Assembly (NCBI GenBank): GCA_911728435.2
Contig: OU452198.1
Span: 41,011,902-41,075,901, forward strand
Direction of reading: 5' to 3'
Length of the DNA: 64,000 bases
Source of the DNA: Apoderus coryli
Taxonomy: Eukaryota; Arthropoda; Insecta; Coleoptera; Attelabidae
Shown here: positions 63,850 through 64,000 of the stretch, one piece after another
Position numbering within the stretch: position 1 is the first letter of the stretch
Layout of the letters: each line of letters starts with the position of its first letter
The notes under the pieces: model-generated
The model's input: only the letters and a program-made list of their open reading frames with translations
What the model was told of the DNA's origin: nothing
The model's database searches: none
Program-made: the position numbers and the translations under genes

Positions 63850-64000
63850 GTACCGGGTGGCCCGTTTAAGAGGGACCACTCCTTATCTGAGAAACTATAA
63901 ACAATACCACAAATAGTTAAATAAAAGCTTTTGTTGAGTTAACTTGAAGTTTTTATTTATTTAGTTTTTACATATAAAGGGTGGCTCATATTGCAATCAC
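63850..64000. mobile_element. Start of another MITE-like element at the window edge
   Basis: TACCGGGTGGCCCGTTTAAG at 63850 and AAAGGGTGGCTCATATTGCA at 63977 look like element termini of the GGGTG type seen elsewhere. It runs off the right edge. Confidence 0.35.

Overview
The window looks like AT-rich nuclear DNA of an arthropod, most likely an insect. It has GT-AG introns of tens of kilobases, many decayed non-LTR retrotransposons, DDE transposases (mariner, Tc1, pogo-like, hAT and a DUF4817-type group), BEL/Pao fragments, palindromic MITEs and a satellite array. I see no bacterial features, tRNA, rRNA or CRISPR.

The main host gene lies on the minus strand and spans about 52 kb (62529 down to 10417). 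I could assemble nine coding exons whose splice phases all agree, giving 1274 codons. Exon 1 encodes a 597-residue, probably disordered region with repeated YVN and KRSS motifs. The later exons encode a degenerate PH-like segment, a canonical RhoGAP domain of the ARHGAP9/12/15/27 type with its arginine finger, and then a second, degenerate RhoGAP domain whose arginine finger is lysine. A Rho-family GTPase regulator with one active and one pseudo-GAP module is the best reading.

The 35 kb first intron (25534-60738) holds other units. These are a THAP-domain coding unit at 28.1-28.8 kb on the minus strand, carrying a frameshift and bracketed by inverted repeats; a possible first exon with an E2F-like promoter motif at 45.2 kb; an orphan candidate exon at 37.3 kb; and a compact multi-exon THAP gene on the plus strand at 53.65-54.99 kb containing duplicated exons.

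Region by region: 0-6.5 kb is nested LINE and transposase debris with a 526-bp tandem repeat inserted in a reverse transcriptase gene. 7-15 kb holds two copies of one MITE family, the C-terminal RhoGAP exons, a small secreted Cys-rich ORF inside the second MITE, a hammerhead-like motif and a LINE. 15.9-25.5 kb holds the middle RhoGAP exons, BEL/Pao fragments in opposite orientations and a 1.76 kb inverted-repeat element. 26.5-38.4 kb holds foldbacks, the THAP element, two DUF4817-type transposons, a pogo-like element and MITEs. 39.0-41.5 kb is a satellite of about 123-bp units. 43-53 kb holds LINE 3' ends, a mariner inserted in a hAT remnant, and TIR elements. 53-64 kb holds the THAP gene, mariner fragments, hairpin elements, RhoGAP exon 1 and a TIR transposon near the right edge.

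All boundaries were read by eye. Exon junctions rest on splice consensus and phase, not transcripts, and repeat families are named from motif resemblance only.
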